NCBI RefSeq assembly: GCF_000750635.1
Contig: NZ_CCDM010000001.1
Span: 1,178,001-1,242,000 of the forward strand
DNA: 64,000 nucleotides
From: Oceanobacillus jeddahensis
GTDB taxonomy: Bacteria > Bacillota > Bacilli > Bacillales > Amphibacillaceae
Direction of reading: 5' to 3'
The notes beneath the pieces were generated by a model. That model was given only the letters and a program-made list of their open reading frames with translations, did not search any database and was not told where the DNA came from. Shown here one piece after another: positions 42,774 to 51,597 of this stretch. The position numbers and the translations under genes were made by a program. The number at the start of each line of letters is the position of its first letter. Position 1 is the first letter of the stretch.

Positions 42774-43490
42774 TTGGATAAATCAAATAAAATACCTTTA
42801 TATTTACAATTGATGGAAGAAATAAAGGCAAAGATCGAAACTCAAACGTACCGTGAACACGAAAAGCTTCCCTCAGAACGAGAGTTATGTGATCGATATG
42901 AGCTAAGCAGAATTACTGTTAGGCAGGCACTGCAAGCACTAGAGCAAGAAGGGTTTATTTATAAGCTTCATGGAAAGGGAACCTTTGTCTCACAAAAAGC
43001 GTTTAAGCAAGATTTAAAAAGTCTTTATAGTTTTACGGATGAAATGAGAAAAAAGAATAAAAATCCGAAATCGAATGTCTTAGCATTTCAAGAAATATCT
43101 GCTGATGAAAAATTGATGTTGGAAATGGGGGTAGAGGAAGAGGAAAAGATATATGAAGTTGTTCGTCTGCGATTAGCAGATGAGGAACCACTTATCTATG
43201 AGACTTCTTATATTCCCGAAAAATGGTTTCCAGGATTAACAAAGCAACGTTTAATTGAAAAACCGATGTACGAAGTGTTTGAAACGGATTTTCATCGAAA
43301 AGTGACACGTGTTGTAGAAGATTTTTCAGCAACTACCACAGGAGAAAAAGAGGCTGGTTACTTAGGGCTCACAGAAAAACAGCCTGTTATGCGCATTAAG
43401 CGTTTTGCATATCACGATGAAAAACTAATTGAATATACCGTGAGTGTAGCTAGAGGAGATAAGTTTAATTATCAAGTAGAGTTAACGTAA
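42774..43490 (+). CDS. GntR-family regulator (UTRA), likely amino-sugar operon repressor
   Basis: About 238 residues: winged HTH (LPSERELCDRYELSRITVRQ, then GKGTFVS; about 1-70) and UTRA domain (about 80-235), like NagR/AgaR-type repressors that sense an amino-sugar phosphate. A GTG at 42762 is in frame, but AGAGGTGG is at the right distance from the TTG at 42774, giving the family start MDKSNKIPLYLQL. Own operator upstream and a related palindrome before agaS; a terminator separates it from agaS, so the two are separate units. Confidence 0.85.
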   Translation: MDKSNKIPLYLQLMEEIKAKIETQTYREHEKLPSERELCDRYELSRITVRQALQALEQEGFIYKLHGKGTFVSQKAFKQDLKSLYSFTDEMRKKNKNPKSNVLAFQEISADEKLMLEMGVEEEEKIYEVVRLRLADEEPLIYETSYIPEKWFPGLTKQRLIEKPMYEVFETDFHRKVTRVVEDFSATTTGEKEAGYLGLTEKQPVMRIKRFAYHDEKLIEYTVSVARGDKFNYQVELT

Positions 43491-43492
43491 AT

Positions 43493-43525
43493 AAAGTGCG
43501 AATAAAATTATTTCGCACTTTTATA
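43493..43525 (+). terminator. Terminator between GntR gene and agaS
   Basis: AAAGTGCGAA (43493-43502) pairs with TTCGCACTTT (43512-43521), followed by TATAA. The T-run is short. Confidence 0.6.
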
Positions 43526-43530
43526 AATAA

Positions 43531-43560
43531 TAATCTGGTTATGACAACATAACCAGATTA
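43531..43560. promoter_or_regulatory. GntR operator 2, before agaS
   Basis: Perfect 13-bp arms TAATCTGGTTATG and CATAACCAGATTA around ACAA, directly abutting the AGGAGGAGG ribosome site of agaS. It could also fold in mRNA. Confidence 0.7.
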
Positions 43561-43576
43561 GGAGGAGGAGTTCTAT

Positions 43577-44764
43577 ATGTTTCATTTAACGGAAAAGGAA
43601 TTAAAAGATGGGTACGGAGGTCATACGGCAAAAGAAATTTATCAGCAGCCCAAAGTGTGGTTAGATGCTTTTACAACCTTTGAAAAAAATCGAACACAGT
43701 ATCAGAACTTTATTCAGTCTATTTTAAAAAAGCACGCACAGATTCGAGTATTACTTGCTGGAGCGGGAACTTCAGCTTTTGCAGGAGATGTATTAGCTTC
43801 TGTATTGCAACGCCAATATCAAGGAACAGTTTCTTTTGAAGGAGCGGCAACAACAGATATTGTTTCGAATCCAGATAATTTCTTGTTTAAAGAAGTACCT
43901 ACGATTCTCGTATCTTTTGCACGATCTGGAAATAGTCCAGAGAGTGTAGCAGCTGTTGAATTAGGGGAACAGATTGTCGATGATTTTTATCAAGTAGTCA
44001 TCACTTGTAATAAAGATGGAGAGCTTGCTAAGCGAATAGAAAATGATGCAAATAGTTTAAGTGTTTTAACACCTAATGAGGCGCATGACCAAGGATTTGC
44101 GATGACCAGCAGTTATACAAGTATGATGCTTTTATGTTATGAATTATTTTCACTTCAACCAACATCAAAAGATAGTTTCGAATTATTAGCTAAGTGCGCG
44201 GGGAATATTTTGGATACAGTTACTCCAACAGTGGAAGAAATTTTAGAAATACCAATGGAGCGAATTGTATATTTAGGATCCGGCTTACTGCAACATGTGG
44301 CACATGAAGCTTCTTTGAAGATGCTTGAGCTTACTGGCGGCGAGGTAGCAGCTGTTTATGAATCTTCACTTGGATTCCGTCATGGACCGAAATCTATCTT
44401 AAACGATCAATCAGTAGCAGTTGTTTTTCTTTCCGAAGAACCTTATACAAGAAAATATGATTTGGATATCGTGAAAGAACTCGCAGCAGAAGAATCCGAA
44501 TTGAAATTAATTGTTATCGGAGAACGTTATGATAAAACAATTAAAGAGCTGGCAGATTGGTCACTATTTGTGAATGATACGGAATCAACCATCCAGAATG
44601 ATTTTTATAACAGCTTGCTATATATCGTCTTTCCACAAATACTGGCATTAAAAAAATCTGTTCAGTTAGGAATTACGCCAGATAACCCAAGTCCGAGCGG
44701 TAGTGTCAACCGTGTTGTTCAAGGTGTTACGATCTATGATTATGTGAATGAGGAAGACAAATAA
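43577..44764 (+). CDS. agaS: AgaS-family sugar isomerase/deaminase (double SIS)
   Basis: 395 residues with two SIS domains (about 45-200: LLAGAGTSAFAGDVLA and SFARSGNSPESVAAVE; about 215-370: VYLGSGLLQHVAHEASLKMLELTGGEV and HGPKS). AgaS in E. coli converts galactosamine-6-P to tagatose-6-P with release of ammonia. The next two genes supply aldolase and kinase for the tagatose-6-P route, so GalNAc or galactosamine breakdown is the likely role. No AgaA-like deacetylase or PTS is adjacent. Confidence 0.85.
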   Translation: MFHLTEKELKDGYGGHTAKEIYQQPKVWLDAFTTFEKNRTQYQNFIQSILKKHAQIRVLLAGAGTSAFAGDVLASVLQRQYQGTVSFEGAATTDIVSNPDNFLFKEVPTILVSFARSGNSPESVAAVELGEQIVDDFYQVVITCNKDGELAKRIENDANSLSVLTPNEAHDQGFAMTSSYTSMMLLCYELFSLQPTSKDSFELLAKCAGNILDTVTPTVEEILEIPMERIVYLGSGLLQHVAHEASLKMLELTGGEVAAVYESSLGFRHGPKSILNDQSVAVVFLSEEPYTRKYDLDIVKELAAEESELKLIVIGERYDKTIKELADWSLFVNDTESTIQNDFYNSLLYIVFPQILALKKSVQLGITPDNPSPSGSVNRVVQGVTIYDYVNEEDK

Positions 44765-44778
44765 AAGGAGGAGTTCTT

Positions 44779-45636
44779 GTGGGAAACATTCAAAATACAA
44801 AAGAGATGCTCATCAAAGCCAGGAAAGAAGGTTATGCGGTTCCGGCATTTAATATTCACAATTTAGAAACTATCCAGACCGTTGTTCAGACGGCGGCGGA
44901 GGAGAAATCTCCAGTTATTTTGGCAGCGACTCCAGGGACAATGAAATACGCTGGGCGCGCATATATTCAAGCAATTGCAGAGGTAGCAGCTAAAGAGTAT
45001 TCTATCCCGATTGCGCTTCACTTAGATCATCATGAAACGTTTGATTCGATTCAAGCATCTTTAGAGTTAGGTACGAAATCTGTAATGATTGATGGGTCAC
45101 ACCATTCGTTTGAAGAAAACATTTCTATCTCTAAAAAAGTAGCAGAGGCAGCACATGCTCATGGAGCAACGGTAGAAGCTGAACTTGGTAAGCTGGTCGG
45201 TCAAGAGGATGATTTAATCGTTGAAGCAAGTGAAGCAGCTTATACAGATCCCGCTACAGTTGTTGAATTTGTAGAGCGTACAGGAGTCGATTCCCTTGCT
45301 GTTGCTATTGGAACAGGACATGGATTATATGAAACAGAACCTGATTTAGATTTTGAGAGACTAGAAAAAATTAGCAATCTTATTGATATTCCAATCGTAC
45401 TGCATGGAGCTTCTGGTATTTCAAAAGAAGATGTGCAGAAATGTATTTCTTTAGGGTGTGCAAAGGTTAATATTTCTACTGAATTAAAAATTCCTTTTTC
45501 CCATAGCTTAAGAGACCATTTGACGAATTACCCGAATGAAACGGACCCAAGAAAATATATGGAACCAGCTAAAGAAGCAATGAAAGCTGCTGTTCAAGAA
45601 AAAATTGCTATTTGCATGAGTGCTGGAAAAGCTTAA
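44779..45636 (+). CDS. Class II tagatose/fructose-bisphosphate aldolase (GatY/KbaY type)
   Basis: 285 residues, zinc aldolase: LHLDHHETFDS (zinc and catalytic residues about 80-88), GSHHSFEENI, VEAELGKLVGQEDD, AIGTGHGLY and VLHGASGI. Cleaves tagatose-1,6-bisphosphate to dihydroxyacetone-P and glyceraldehyde-3-P; a role in fructose-bisphosphate cleavage cannot be excluded. GTG start with AAAGGAGG upstream, 14 nt after agaS. Confidence 0.87.
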   Translation: MGNIQNTKEMLIKARKEGYAVPAFNIHNLETIQTVVQTAAEEKSPVILAATPGTMKYAGRAYIQAIAEVAAKEYSIPIALHLDHHETFDSIQASLELGTKSVMIDGSHHSFEENISISKKVAEAAHAHGATVEAELGKLVGQEDDLIVEASEAAYTDPATVVEFVERTGVDSLAVAIGTGHGLYETEPDLDFERLEKISNLIDIPIVLHGASGISKEDVQKCISLGCAKVNISTELKIPFSHSLRDHLTNYPNETDPRKYMEPAKEAMKAAVQEKIAICMSAGKA

Positions 45637-45668
45637 AATATGAGGTTGTGTAAGAAAGGAGAATACCA

Positions 45669-46601
45669 TTGATTCTAACCGTTACTTTAAATCCTTCTGT
45701 TGATATACAATATCGTGTCGATGCTTTTCGGGAAAACCATGTTCACCGTGCTCAAACTGTATCCAAAACTGCTGGAGGAAAAGGGTTAAATGTAACACGC
45801 GTTCTTTATCAATTGAATGAAGAAGTCATTGCTTGTGGATTTGCAGGAGGACCTCTTGGCAGTTTTATTGAAGCGGAATTAGATAACCGTGGGATTGCAC
45901 ATGAATTTACGCCAATTGCAGGAGAAACACGAAATTGTATAGCGATTATTCATGATGGAAAGCAAACCGAAATTCTGGAAGCTGGTCCCGTTATTACGGA
46001 AAAGGAAATCGAAAGCTTTTTGACTGCATTTCAAGAAAGAGCTGAAAAAGTAGAAGTGATTACTATTTCTGGCAGTTTGCCTAAAGGAGTACCGGAGAAT
46101 TTTTATAATCAATTGCTTGAGATCGCGAATAAAGCAAATAAACCCGTATTATTGGATACAAAAAGCACGCTCATCCAGACCGCTTTGGAAAAAGAGAATA
46201 TCCCTTTTCTGATTAAACCAAATCAGGAAGAATTTGAAGAACTTGCTGGCATTACTTTTTCGTCAATAGAAACCATTATTGGATCACTAAAGAAACCATT
46301 ATTCAGCGAGTTATCCTGGGTGGTTGTTACACTAGGAAAAGACGGTGCTATTGTGAAGCATGGAGATAAAATTTATCGTGTAGTTTCCCCCGCTGTAGAA
46401 GCTGTAAATCCTGTTGGCTCTGGAGATTCAGTAATTGCTGGTTTAGCTGCTGGATACCGGCGAGGATTAGAAGGAAAAGATTTTATTCAGTTTGGCATTG
46501 TAATGGGTGTTTTAAACGCTTTGGAAGAACAGACCGGAAAAATTCGTTTAAATCAGCTGGATGATTATTTGAATCAGATTGAAATCAGGGAAATTACATG
46601 A
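45669..46601 (+). CDS. PfkB-family kinase, tagatose-6-phosphate/1-phosphofructokinase type
   Basis: 310 residues: N-terminal MILTVTLNPSVDIQYRVD, KTAGGKGLNVTRVL, substrate lid SGSLPKGVPENFY and the C-terminal NPVGSGDSVIAG with catalytic Asp. Most similar to LacC/FruK proteins, so it would make tagatose-1,6-bisphosphate for the preceding aldolase. TTG start with AAAGGAGA 7 nt upstream. Third gene of the agaS operon. Confidence 0.85.
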   Translation: MILTVTLNPSVDIQYRVDAFRENHVHRAQTVSKTAGGKGLNVTRVLYQLNEEVIACGFAGGPLGSFIEAELDNRGIAHEFTPIAGETRNCIAIIHDGKQTEILEAGPVITEKEIESFLTAFQERAEKVEVITISGSLPKGVPENFYNQLLEIANKANKPVLLDTKSTLIQTALEKENIPFLIKPNQEEFEELAGITFSSIETIIGSLKKPLFSELSWVVVTLGKDGAIVKHGDKIYRVVSPAVEAVNPVGSGDSVIAGLAAGYRRGLEGKDFIQFGIVMGVLNALEEQTGKIRLNQLDDYLNQIEIREIT

Positions 46602-46614
46602 TGGATGATAAATT

Positions 46615-46649
46615 GACGTATTCTCTTTTTTTGGAGGGTACGTCTTTTT
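46615..46649 (+). terminator. Terminator of agaS operon
   Basis: GACGTATTCTCT pairs with GGAGGGTACGTC (perfect with G-U pairs) and is followed by TTTTT. Confidence 0.65.
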
Positions 46650-46650
46650 A

Positions 46651-46732
46651 TCATGGAGAACCGTCTGTGAAAACCAGACCTCCAAATAAAGTGTGAAAAT
46701 AAATTTATTTAGGGAGGAGTTAAAGGACGCCA
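46651..46732 (-). repeat. Two-hairpin structured repeat, copy H2 (partial)
   Basis: On the minus strand this matches the copy at 59380-59487, sharing a 21-nt identical run centred on AATAAATTTATT, plus GGAGAACCG and AAGGACG landmarks. It abuts the left end of large repeat A. Confidence 0.55.
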
Positions 46733-46807
46733 ACCTTGTAGACAAAGAATAAATAGCAGGTGAAGTGTATAGCACCGCTGCGGCGGACCGTTTTGCTTTC
46801 CGACGTA

Positions 46808-46876
46808 CAACGGTTTTTGATGGGGCGAGTAACCGCAAAAGCTCTTCGGTGGGGCGAGTGATCGCAGCCCCAGTCC
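46808..46876 (-). repeat. Tandem pair of 34-nt modules in repeat A
   Basis: A 69-nt insertion relative to the arm pattern elsewhere. Read on the minus strand it follows ACGTCCTG and precedes TACGTCGG, and contains two diverged modules with GATCACTCGCCCC and GGTTACTCGCCCC cores. Copy B lacks it. Confidence 0.65.
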
Positions 46877-47399
46877 CAGGACGTTGCGACTTTAGTCTGC
46901 CTAGGGGCACGCTCTTCAGCTAACTTTTGCCAAGAAGAGCGCTTGGCAAAAGTGGATCTTCAGATGGTGCTGATCCCACAAGAGTCAAAACAGTCCGCCT
47001 CCGCTAGTTAGGCATTCTATATGTGGAATAGCTGAACAAATAAAAGGTAGTTCAGACAGAAGAGATTTTTTGTGGTGCATGGTAAAAATATTCAGCCAAG
47101 ATTACGCTCTGTGCATGAAAGCTATTCTAAATGTTAACTATCCACGCTGTTATGATTCGAACTGCTAAACCAACCATTTGAAATAACGAAATGATCGTGT
47201 CATCAAGCGATAGAGATACTATTTCGTCCACCCCAATAGGATGTTATCTCTTTCATTCGCTGTAGAATCCCATCAGAGCGCAGGGCAACCATGGAGACTC
47301 CTATGGGAACAGGGCGAGCTGAAGATCCACTTGAAAAGCGGTTTTCTTTTCAAGTTAGCTGAAGCCGTCCCCATGGCAGACTAAGACCGCAACGTCCTG

Positions 47400-47433
47400 G
47401 GGTTGCGATTACTCACCCCATCGAAAAGAGTTG
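47400..47433 (+). repeat. 34-nt module inserted in repeat A
   Basis: Exactly 34 nt absent from the equivalent place in copy B (between 59669 and 59670). Core GCGATTACTCACCCCATCG; inserted right after ACGTCCTG. Confidence 0.7.
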
Positions 47434-47460
47434 TTGCAACGTCTGCACTAGTACGTCCTG

Positions 47461-47494
47461 GGACTGCGATTACTCGCCCCATCGAAAACATTTG
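47461..47494 (+). repeat. 34-nt module inserted in repeat A
   Basis: Exactly 34 nt absent from copy B (between 59642 and 59643). Core GCGATTACTCGCCCCATCG; again right after ACGTCCTG. Confidence 0.7.
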
Positions 47495-47798
47495 TACGTC
47501 GGAAAGCGGAGTGGTTGCCCGGAGCGGAGCCATGCACAACCATCAATTCAACAATGAACGGATATTTAACCAAAAAGCAAATATGGTAATGGGCAACATG
47601 TTCATCCTAAAATGGCAAGATATATATGCTTACTCTTAGCTGTGATAGTGGAAGCGGAACAAGCTTGTACTATTAAAAGAAAATAAATTTCTTTATTCCA
47701 ACTAAATCTATATAAATAAAATTGATTTATTTGTTTATTAATAATTTTTAAAAAAATTATAGACGGATAAAATATAGTATGCTAATATAAGAAAAAAG

Positions 47799-47837
47799 TT
47801 AGTAAATAATTTATTAAAATAACAGTAAATATTTACT
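47799..47837. promoter_or_regulatory. Tandem operator-like palindromes before ROK gene
   Basis: Site 1 TTAGTAAATAATTTATTAA (47799-47817, one mismatch between arms) and site 2 AGTAAATATTTACT (47824-47837, perfect) lie just upstream of the ROK gene SD. They resemble ROK/XylR-type TTAGT-based operators. The ROK protein here has no HTH, so another regulator must bind, possibly the LacI protein at 54641. Confidence 0.45.
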
Positions 47838-47853
47838 TGAAGTAGGTGAGAGA

Positions 47854-48771
47854 TTGGAATATGTAATTGGTGTAGATATTGGAGGAACAAAAATTGCATC
47901 TATTGTCGTAGATTCTGGTGGAAATATTGTACAGCGCTATGAACTGCCAAGTATTAAGGGAGATTCAGAGGAAATGTTTCAGCAGGTGGCTGACTGTATT
48001 CATCAATTAATGCTGTTAGCAAATATTTCGATGCAGGAGGTAACTGTAATGGGGGTCGGCATCCCGGGCAAAGTAGATCGGGAGAAAGGAGTAGCTGTTT
48101 TTCAGAATAATTTACCGTGGAGGGATTTCCCTATTGTCGAGAGATTGCAGGAACAGTTTCCGTTAATACAGGATATTGCAATAGATAATGATGTCTACAT
48201 GGCAGCGTATGCTGAATGGGAGCTGGCTAAATTACCTCAGGATTCGATGTTTGTATATGTGACGGTGAGTACAGGCATATCCTGTTCTATTATACAGAAT
48301 GGGAAGTTTCTTAGAGGAAATGGGTTCGCTGGAGAGCTTGGACTTCTCCCGATTGAAAAGAAGAAAACATTAGAAGATATTGCATCAGGACCTGCGATTT
48401 TACGGTCAGCGAGAGAAGTGTATAACGATTCAAAGATGGATATAGAAACATTATTTTTGAAGTATAAAAATAATGAGAAGAAGGCAGTGAAAATAATTAA
48501 CAGCATGCTGGAATCATTAGCGAAGGGAATTTACTCTATCATTTGCTTGATTCATCCACACCAAATTGTCTGTGGGGGAGGTGTGATTAACCATCAGCCA
48601 TATATCATTGATTTACTAAATAAATTAATTAGCCAATATATGATTTCAGGACAACAAGAGGCCGATAATAATAACTCGGTTAAAATAAGTAGACTAAAAG
48701 AAGATGCTGGAGTGGTTGGGGCAAGTAAAAATATTACCAATAATGTAAGCGCTTTAAATCGGAGGAGGTGA
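47854..48771 (+). CDS. ROK-family protein, probable sugar kinase lacking the zinc motif
   Basis: 305 residues with N-terminal ATPase motif IGVDIGGTKIASIV and IDNDVYMAAYAEW (catalytic Asp about 110). No N-terminal HTH, so kinase rather than NagC/XylR repressor. The usual GHxx..CxCGxxGCxE zinc-binding segment is absent: NGFAGELGLLPIE runs directly to TLEDIASGPAI. The TTG start has AGGTGA close upstream. First gene before a sugar ABC transporter, so it may phosphorylate the imported sugar. Confidence 0.75.
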   Translation: MEYVIGVDIGGTKIASIVVDSGGNIVQRYELPSIKGDSEEMFQQVADCIHQLMLLANISMQEVTVMGVGIPGKVDREKGVAVFQNNLPWRDFPIVERLQEQFPLIQDIAIDNDVYMAAYAEWELAKLPQDSMFVYVTVSTGISCSIIQNGKFLRGNGFAGELGLLPIEKKKTLEDIASGPAILRSAREVYNDSKMDIETLFLKYKNNEKKAVKIINSMLESLAKGIYSIICLIHPHQIVCGGGVINHQPYIIDLLNKLISQYMISGQQEADNNNSVKISRLKEDAGVVGASKNITNNVSALNRRR

Positions 48772-48845
48772 AAGGAATCTATTGCAATCCTGAGTATCTG
48801 AGTTATCGCTTATACGAAACGATTTACTTTTAGGGGGGATTTTCA

Positions 48846-50459
48846 TTGAAGTTAAAAAAATTATTTATTTTAATGACGCTGATTGTTCTGTTATTAGCTG
48901 CTTGTAGTAATAGTGGTTCAAGTGGTGACGCTGCCGCAGAAGAAGATTTGGATAATTTGACAGACTCCGGCTTACCAATTGTAGAAGAATCGATTGATTT
49001 AAATATATTCGCAGGAAAAGCTCCTGCAACAGCAGATGATTGGAATGATGTTCTCATTTGGAATGAGTATGAGGAAATGTCGAATATTAATGTGGAATGG
49101 GACATGGTTCCTCATGAAGGATTAAGTGAAAAAAGAAACCTTGCCTTAGCGAGCGGCGATTTGCCAGATGCATTCCATAGTGCAGTTATTCCTGTTCCTG
49201 ATATTTTCAAGTATGGACAGCAGGGAACTTTTATTCCATTAAATGACCTTATTGAGGAACATGCACCCAATCTGAAACAAATATTAGAAGAATATCCAGA
49301 AGTAGAAAAAGCGATTACATTCCCAGATGGCAATATTTATTCTTTTCCTTTAATTTATGATCCAGAGTTCTCTGCACTTCGAATTAGTGAAGGACCATGG
49401 TTCCGTGAAGATTGGCTGGAAGAATTGGATATGGATGTGCCGGAAACAACCGATGAATTTTATGAATATTTAAAAGCTGTTAAAGAAGGTAACCCGAGTG
49501 GGGATGAGAGTATAGAAGAAATTCCTTTTGGGGGGTTATCTATTAATGGTCTGCTAACGTATTTAAAGGGTTCTTATGGAATTGGTAATAAAGGAAAAGG
49601 ACATCGATTTATCGACTTAGATCCTGATGGAGAAACAGTTCGATTCTATCCAACTACTGACAATTATAAAGAAATGCTTGAGTTTGTTCATAAGCTTTAT
49701 GACGAAGGTTTGATTGAAGAAAATATATTTTCTATCAGCGCAGAACAATTTTACGCAAATGCTGGAGACGGAGTATATGGCAGCACATACAACCATAGCC
49801 CTGCAGAGCTGTTTCCTGGAGAGCACCGGACGGACTATACAGGTGGTGTAGCGTTAGAAGGACCTTATGGAGACCAGGAATTTGCTGGTATTGGATTCCC
49901 TTCAGGTACAAGCGGGTTTGTTATCACAAGCAGTAATGAGAATCCTGCTGCAACTGCTCGTTGGATGGATTACTTTTACAGTGATGAAGGTGCTGAGCTG
50001 TTCTTTATGGGGATTGAAGGAGAGACATTTGAGAAAACAGAAGATGGAGAATACCAATATGTAGAAGAAATTCGTGATAATCCGGATGGCTTAACTTTAG
50101 ATCAGGCTGTTGCGCAATACCTCACTTGGCCAGGTGGACAATACCCTGGAATTTTGATGGAAGACTATTTTAAAGGAGCTGAAGGAGCAGAATCATCCAA
50201 AGGGGCTGCTGAAAAGTTAGAGCCTGATTTTATAGATGAAGTATGGCCTTCCTTCACATATACAGAAGAAGAAAACAATACGATGACTTCTGTAGGAGCA
50301 GATATTGAGAAATATGTTGAGGAAATGACGGACCAATTCATTTCTGGGCAGACGTCATTTACACAATGGGATGATTATGTAGAGACACTTGAAAGCATGG
50401 GATTAGAACAATACATGGAAATTCAACAGGATGCTTATGAACGTTATTTAAGTAACTAA
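48846..50459 (+). CDS. Sugar ABC transporter substrate-binding lipoprotein (LplA/YtcQ-like)
   Basis: 537 residues: signal peptide with lipobox LLAAC, acidic linker, then a family 1 extracellular solute-binding domain (NIFAGKAPATADDWNDVLIW, LALASGDLPDAFHSA, NYKEMLEFVHKLYDEGLI). The length and the DWND/EEMSNI segments fit the LplA/YtcQ group, which imports complex oligosaccharides such as pectin or uronate fragments. TTG start with AGGGGGG upstream. A stable hairpin follows the stop. Confidence 0.85.
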   Translation: MKLKKLFILMTLIVLLLAACSNSGSSGDAAAEEDLDNLTDSGLPIVEESIDLNIFAGKAPATADDWNDVLIWNEYEEMSNINVEWDMVPHEGLSEKRNLALASGDLPDAFHSAVIPVPDIFKYGQQGTFIPLNDLIEEHAPNLKQILEEYPEVEKAITFPDGNIYSFPLIYDPEFSALRISEGPWFREDWLEELDMDVPETTDEFYEYLKAVKEGNPSGDESIEEIPFGGLSINGLLTYLKGSYGIGNKGKGHRFIDLDPDGETVRFYPTTDNYKEMLEFVHKLYDEGLIEENIFSISAEQFYANAGDGVYGSTYNHSPAELFPGEHRTDYTGGVALEGPYGDQEFAGIGFPSGTSGFVITSSNENPAATARWMDYFYSDEGAELFFMGIEGETFEKTEDGEYQYVEEIRDNPDGLTLDQAVAQYLTWPGGQYPGILMEDYFKGAEGAESSKGAAEKLEPDFIDEVWPSFTYTEEENNTMTSVGADIEKYVEEMTDQFISGQTSFTQWDDYVETLESMGLEQYMEIQQDAYERYLSN

Positions 50460-50492
50460 GGAAATTAAATAGTGTTTAATAACCAATTAAAA

Positions 50493-50530
50493 CCTCAGGA
50501 AATAAGCACCTTTTCTCTTATTTCCTGAGG
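50493..50530 (+). terminator. Intra-operon hairpin between binding protein and permease
   Basis: CCTCAGGAAATAAG (50493-50506) pairs perfectly with CTTATTTCCTGAGG (50517-50530). No T-run follows, so it more likely stabilises the binding-protein mRNA 3' end or attenuates than fully terminates. Confidence 0.6.
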
Positions 50531-50637
50531 AAGGATAAGTGATCAAACATCATCAAAAAAAGCTTTGAATGAAAGTATTTTATCAAACAATCATCAATTA
50601 ATCAGGGCATTGTTTAGGTTGTAAAAGGAGGGCTAGG

Positions 50638-51585
50638 ATGGCAAAGAATCCTGCACGTGCGATGAGTATGAGCAGCAATAGATTGGAGCGGTTTAAGAAA
50701 AATGTTCTTTTGAACTGGAGATTATATGTTTTTCTTTTGCCGGCAATGATTTACTTTACCATTTTTCATTATATCCCAATGTACGGAGTGCAAATTGCTT
50801 TTAAAGATTTTTATGCAACAGAAGGGATTATAGGAAGTCCATGGGCTGGCTTTGAACATTTTCAACGCTTTTTTGATTCCTATTACTTTTGGCGGCTAAT
50901 TAAAAACACGGTTATTTTAAGTCTTTATCAGCTTATTTTATTCCCGTTGCCGATTATATTTGCACTTATGCTGAATGAGCTGAAAAATGGAGCTTTTAAA
51001 AAATGGTCGCAGACGCTTACATATGCGCCGCATTTTATGTCTGTCGTCGTTATTGTAGGAATGCTCGTTGCTTTTCTGGACCCTATTACTGGAATGGTAA
51101 ACCATGTTATTACTTACTTTGGGGGATCATCGATTTCCTTTCTGACCAGTCCTGATTGGTTTCGCCATATTTTTGTATGGTCTGGCCAATGGCAAACATT
51201 AGGGTGGGGGACGATTATTTATTTAGCAGCATTAGCAGGAGTAAATCCAGAACTTCATGAAGCAGCTAAGATGGATGGAGCTTCCCGGATACAGCGTATT
51301 ATTCATATTAATATTCCTGCGATACTGCCGACGATTGTTGTTTTATTTATCCTGAATATCGGAAGCTTTATGGCGATTGGATTTGAGAAGGTATTATTAA
51401 TGCAGAATAATTTGAATGCGGAGACATCAGATATTATTCAAACGTTTGTATATCAAACCGGTTTGTTGGAGGGACAATATAGTTTTGCCGCAGCAATTGG
51501 GCTGTTTGACTCGGTTATTAATCTAACATTACTCATTATCGTCAATCAAATTGCACGGAAAACTAGTGAGAACAGTCTGTGGTAA
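50638..51585 (+). CDS. Sugar ABC transporter permease (LplB/YteP-like)
   Basis: 315 residues, six helices. WRLYVFLLPAMIYFTIFHYIPMYGVQIAFKDF (within residues 23-56) and the EAA loop NPELHEAAKMDGASRIQRIIHINIPAILP are hallmarks of LplB-type permeases. Works with the next permease and the binding protein. Confidence 0.88.
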   Translation: MAKNPARAMSMSSNRLERFKKNVLLNWRLYVFLLPAMIYFTIFHYIPMYGVQIAFKDFYATEGIIGSPWAGFEHFQRFFDSYYFWRLIKNTVILSLYQLILFPLPIIFALMLNELKNGAFKKWSQTLTYAPHFMSVVVIVGMLVAFLDPITGMVNHVITYFGGSSISFLTSPDWFRHIFVWSGQWQTLGWGTIIYLAALAGVNPELHEAAKMDGASRIQRIIHINIPAILPTIVVLFILNIGSFMAIGFEKVLLMQNNLNAETSDIIQTFVYQTGLLEGQYSFAAAIGLFDSVINLTLLIIVNQIARKTSENSLW

Positions 51586-51597
51586 GGAGGAATGACT

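Larger units (their letters stand above)
46733..47651 (+). repeat. Large non-coding repeat, copy A
   Basis: About 0.9 kb, homologous along its length to the reverse complement of 59488-60238. It has two outer arms that are themselves inverted relatives (about 46787-47012 and 47275-47525), each with a long hairpin: ACTTTTGCCAAG/CTTGGCAAAAGT (46923-46953) and ACTTGAAAAG/CTTTTCAAGT (47329-47355), around a 260-nt AT-richer core. It is more GC-rich than the surrounding genes and carries no credible ORF (frames there are chance). Four 34-nt modules are inserted in this copy only. The remaining bases to 47853 hold the ROK promoter region. Confidence 0.75.

Noticed and set aside
46548-46910. Open frame of 120 codons on the minus strand overlapping the kinase 3' end and repeat A
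   Set aside because: It runs through a terminator and repeat DNA, has no ribosome site and no family resemblance; a chance frame in GC-richer repeat sequence.
47150-47200. GATTCGAACTGCTAAACC segment in the repeat core considered as a tRNA fragment
   Set aside because: Only the T-loop-like word GTTCGAATC is present on one strand; no acceptor or anticodon stem can be built around it.
46808-47494. Short repeats of 34 nt considered as a CRISPR array
   Set aside because: Copies are not regularly spaced by unique spacers, occur on both strands and no cas gene is present.
47403-47639. 78-codon plus-strand frame inside repeat A
   Set aside because: Composed of the 34-nt modules and repeat arm; not preserved in copy B.
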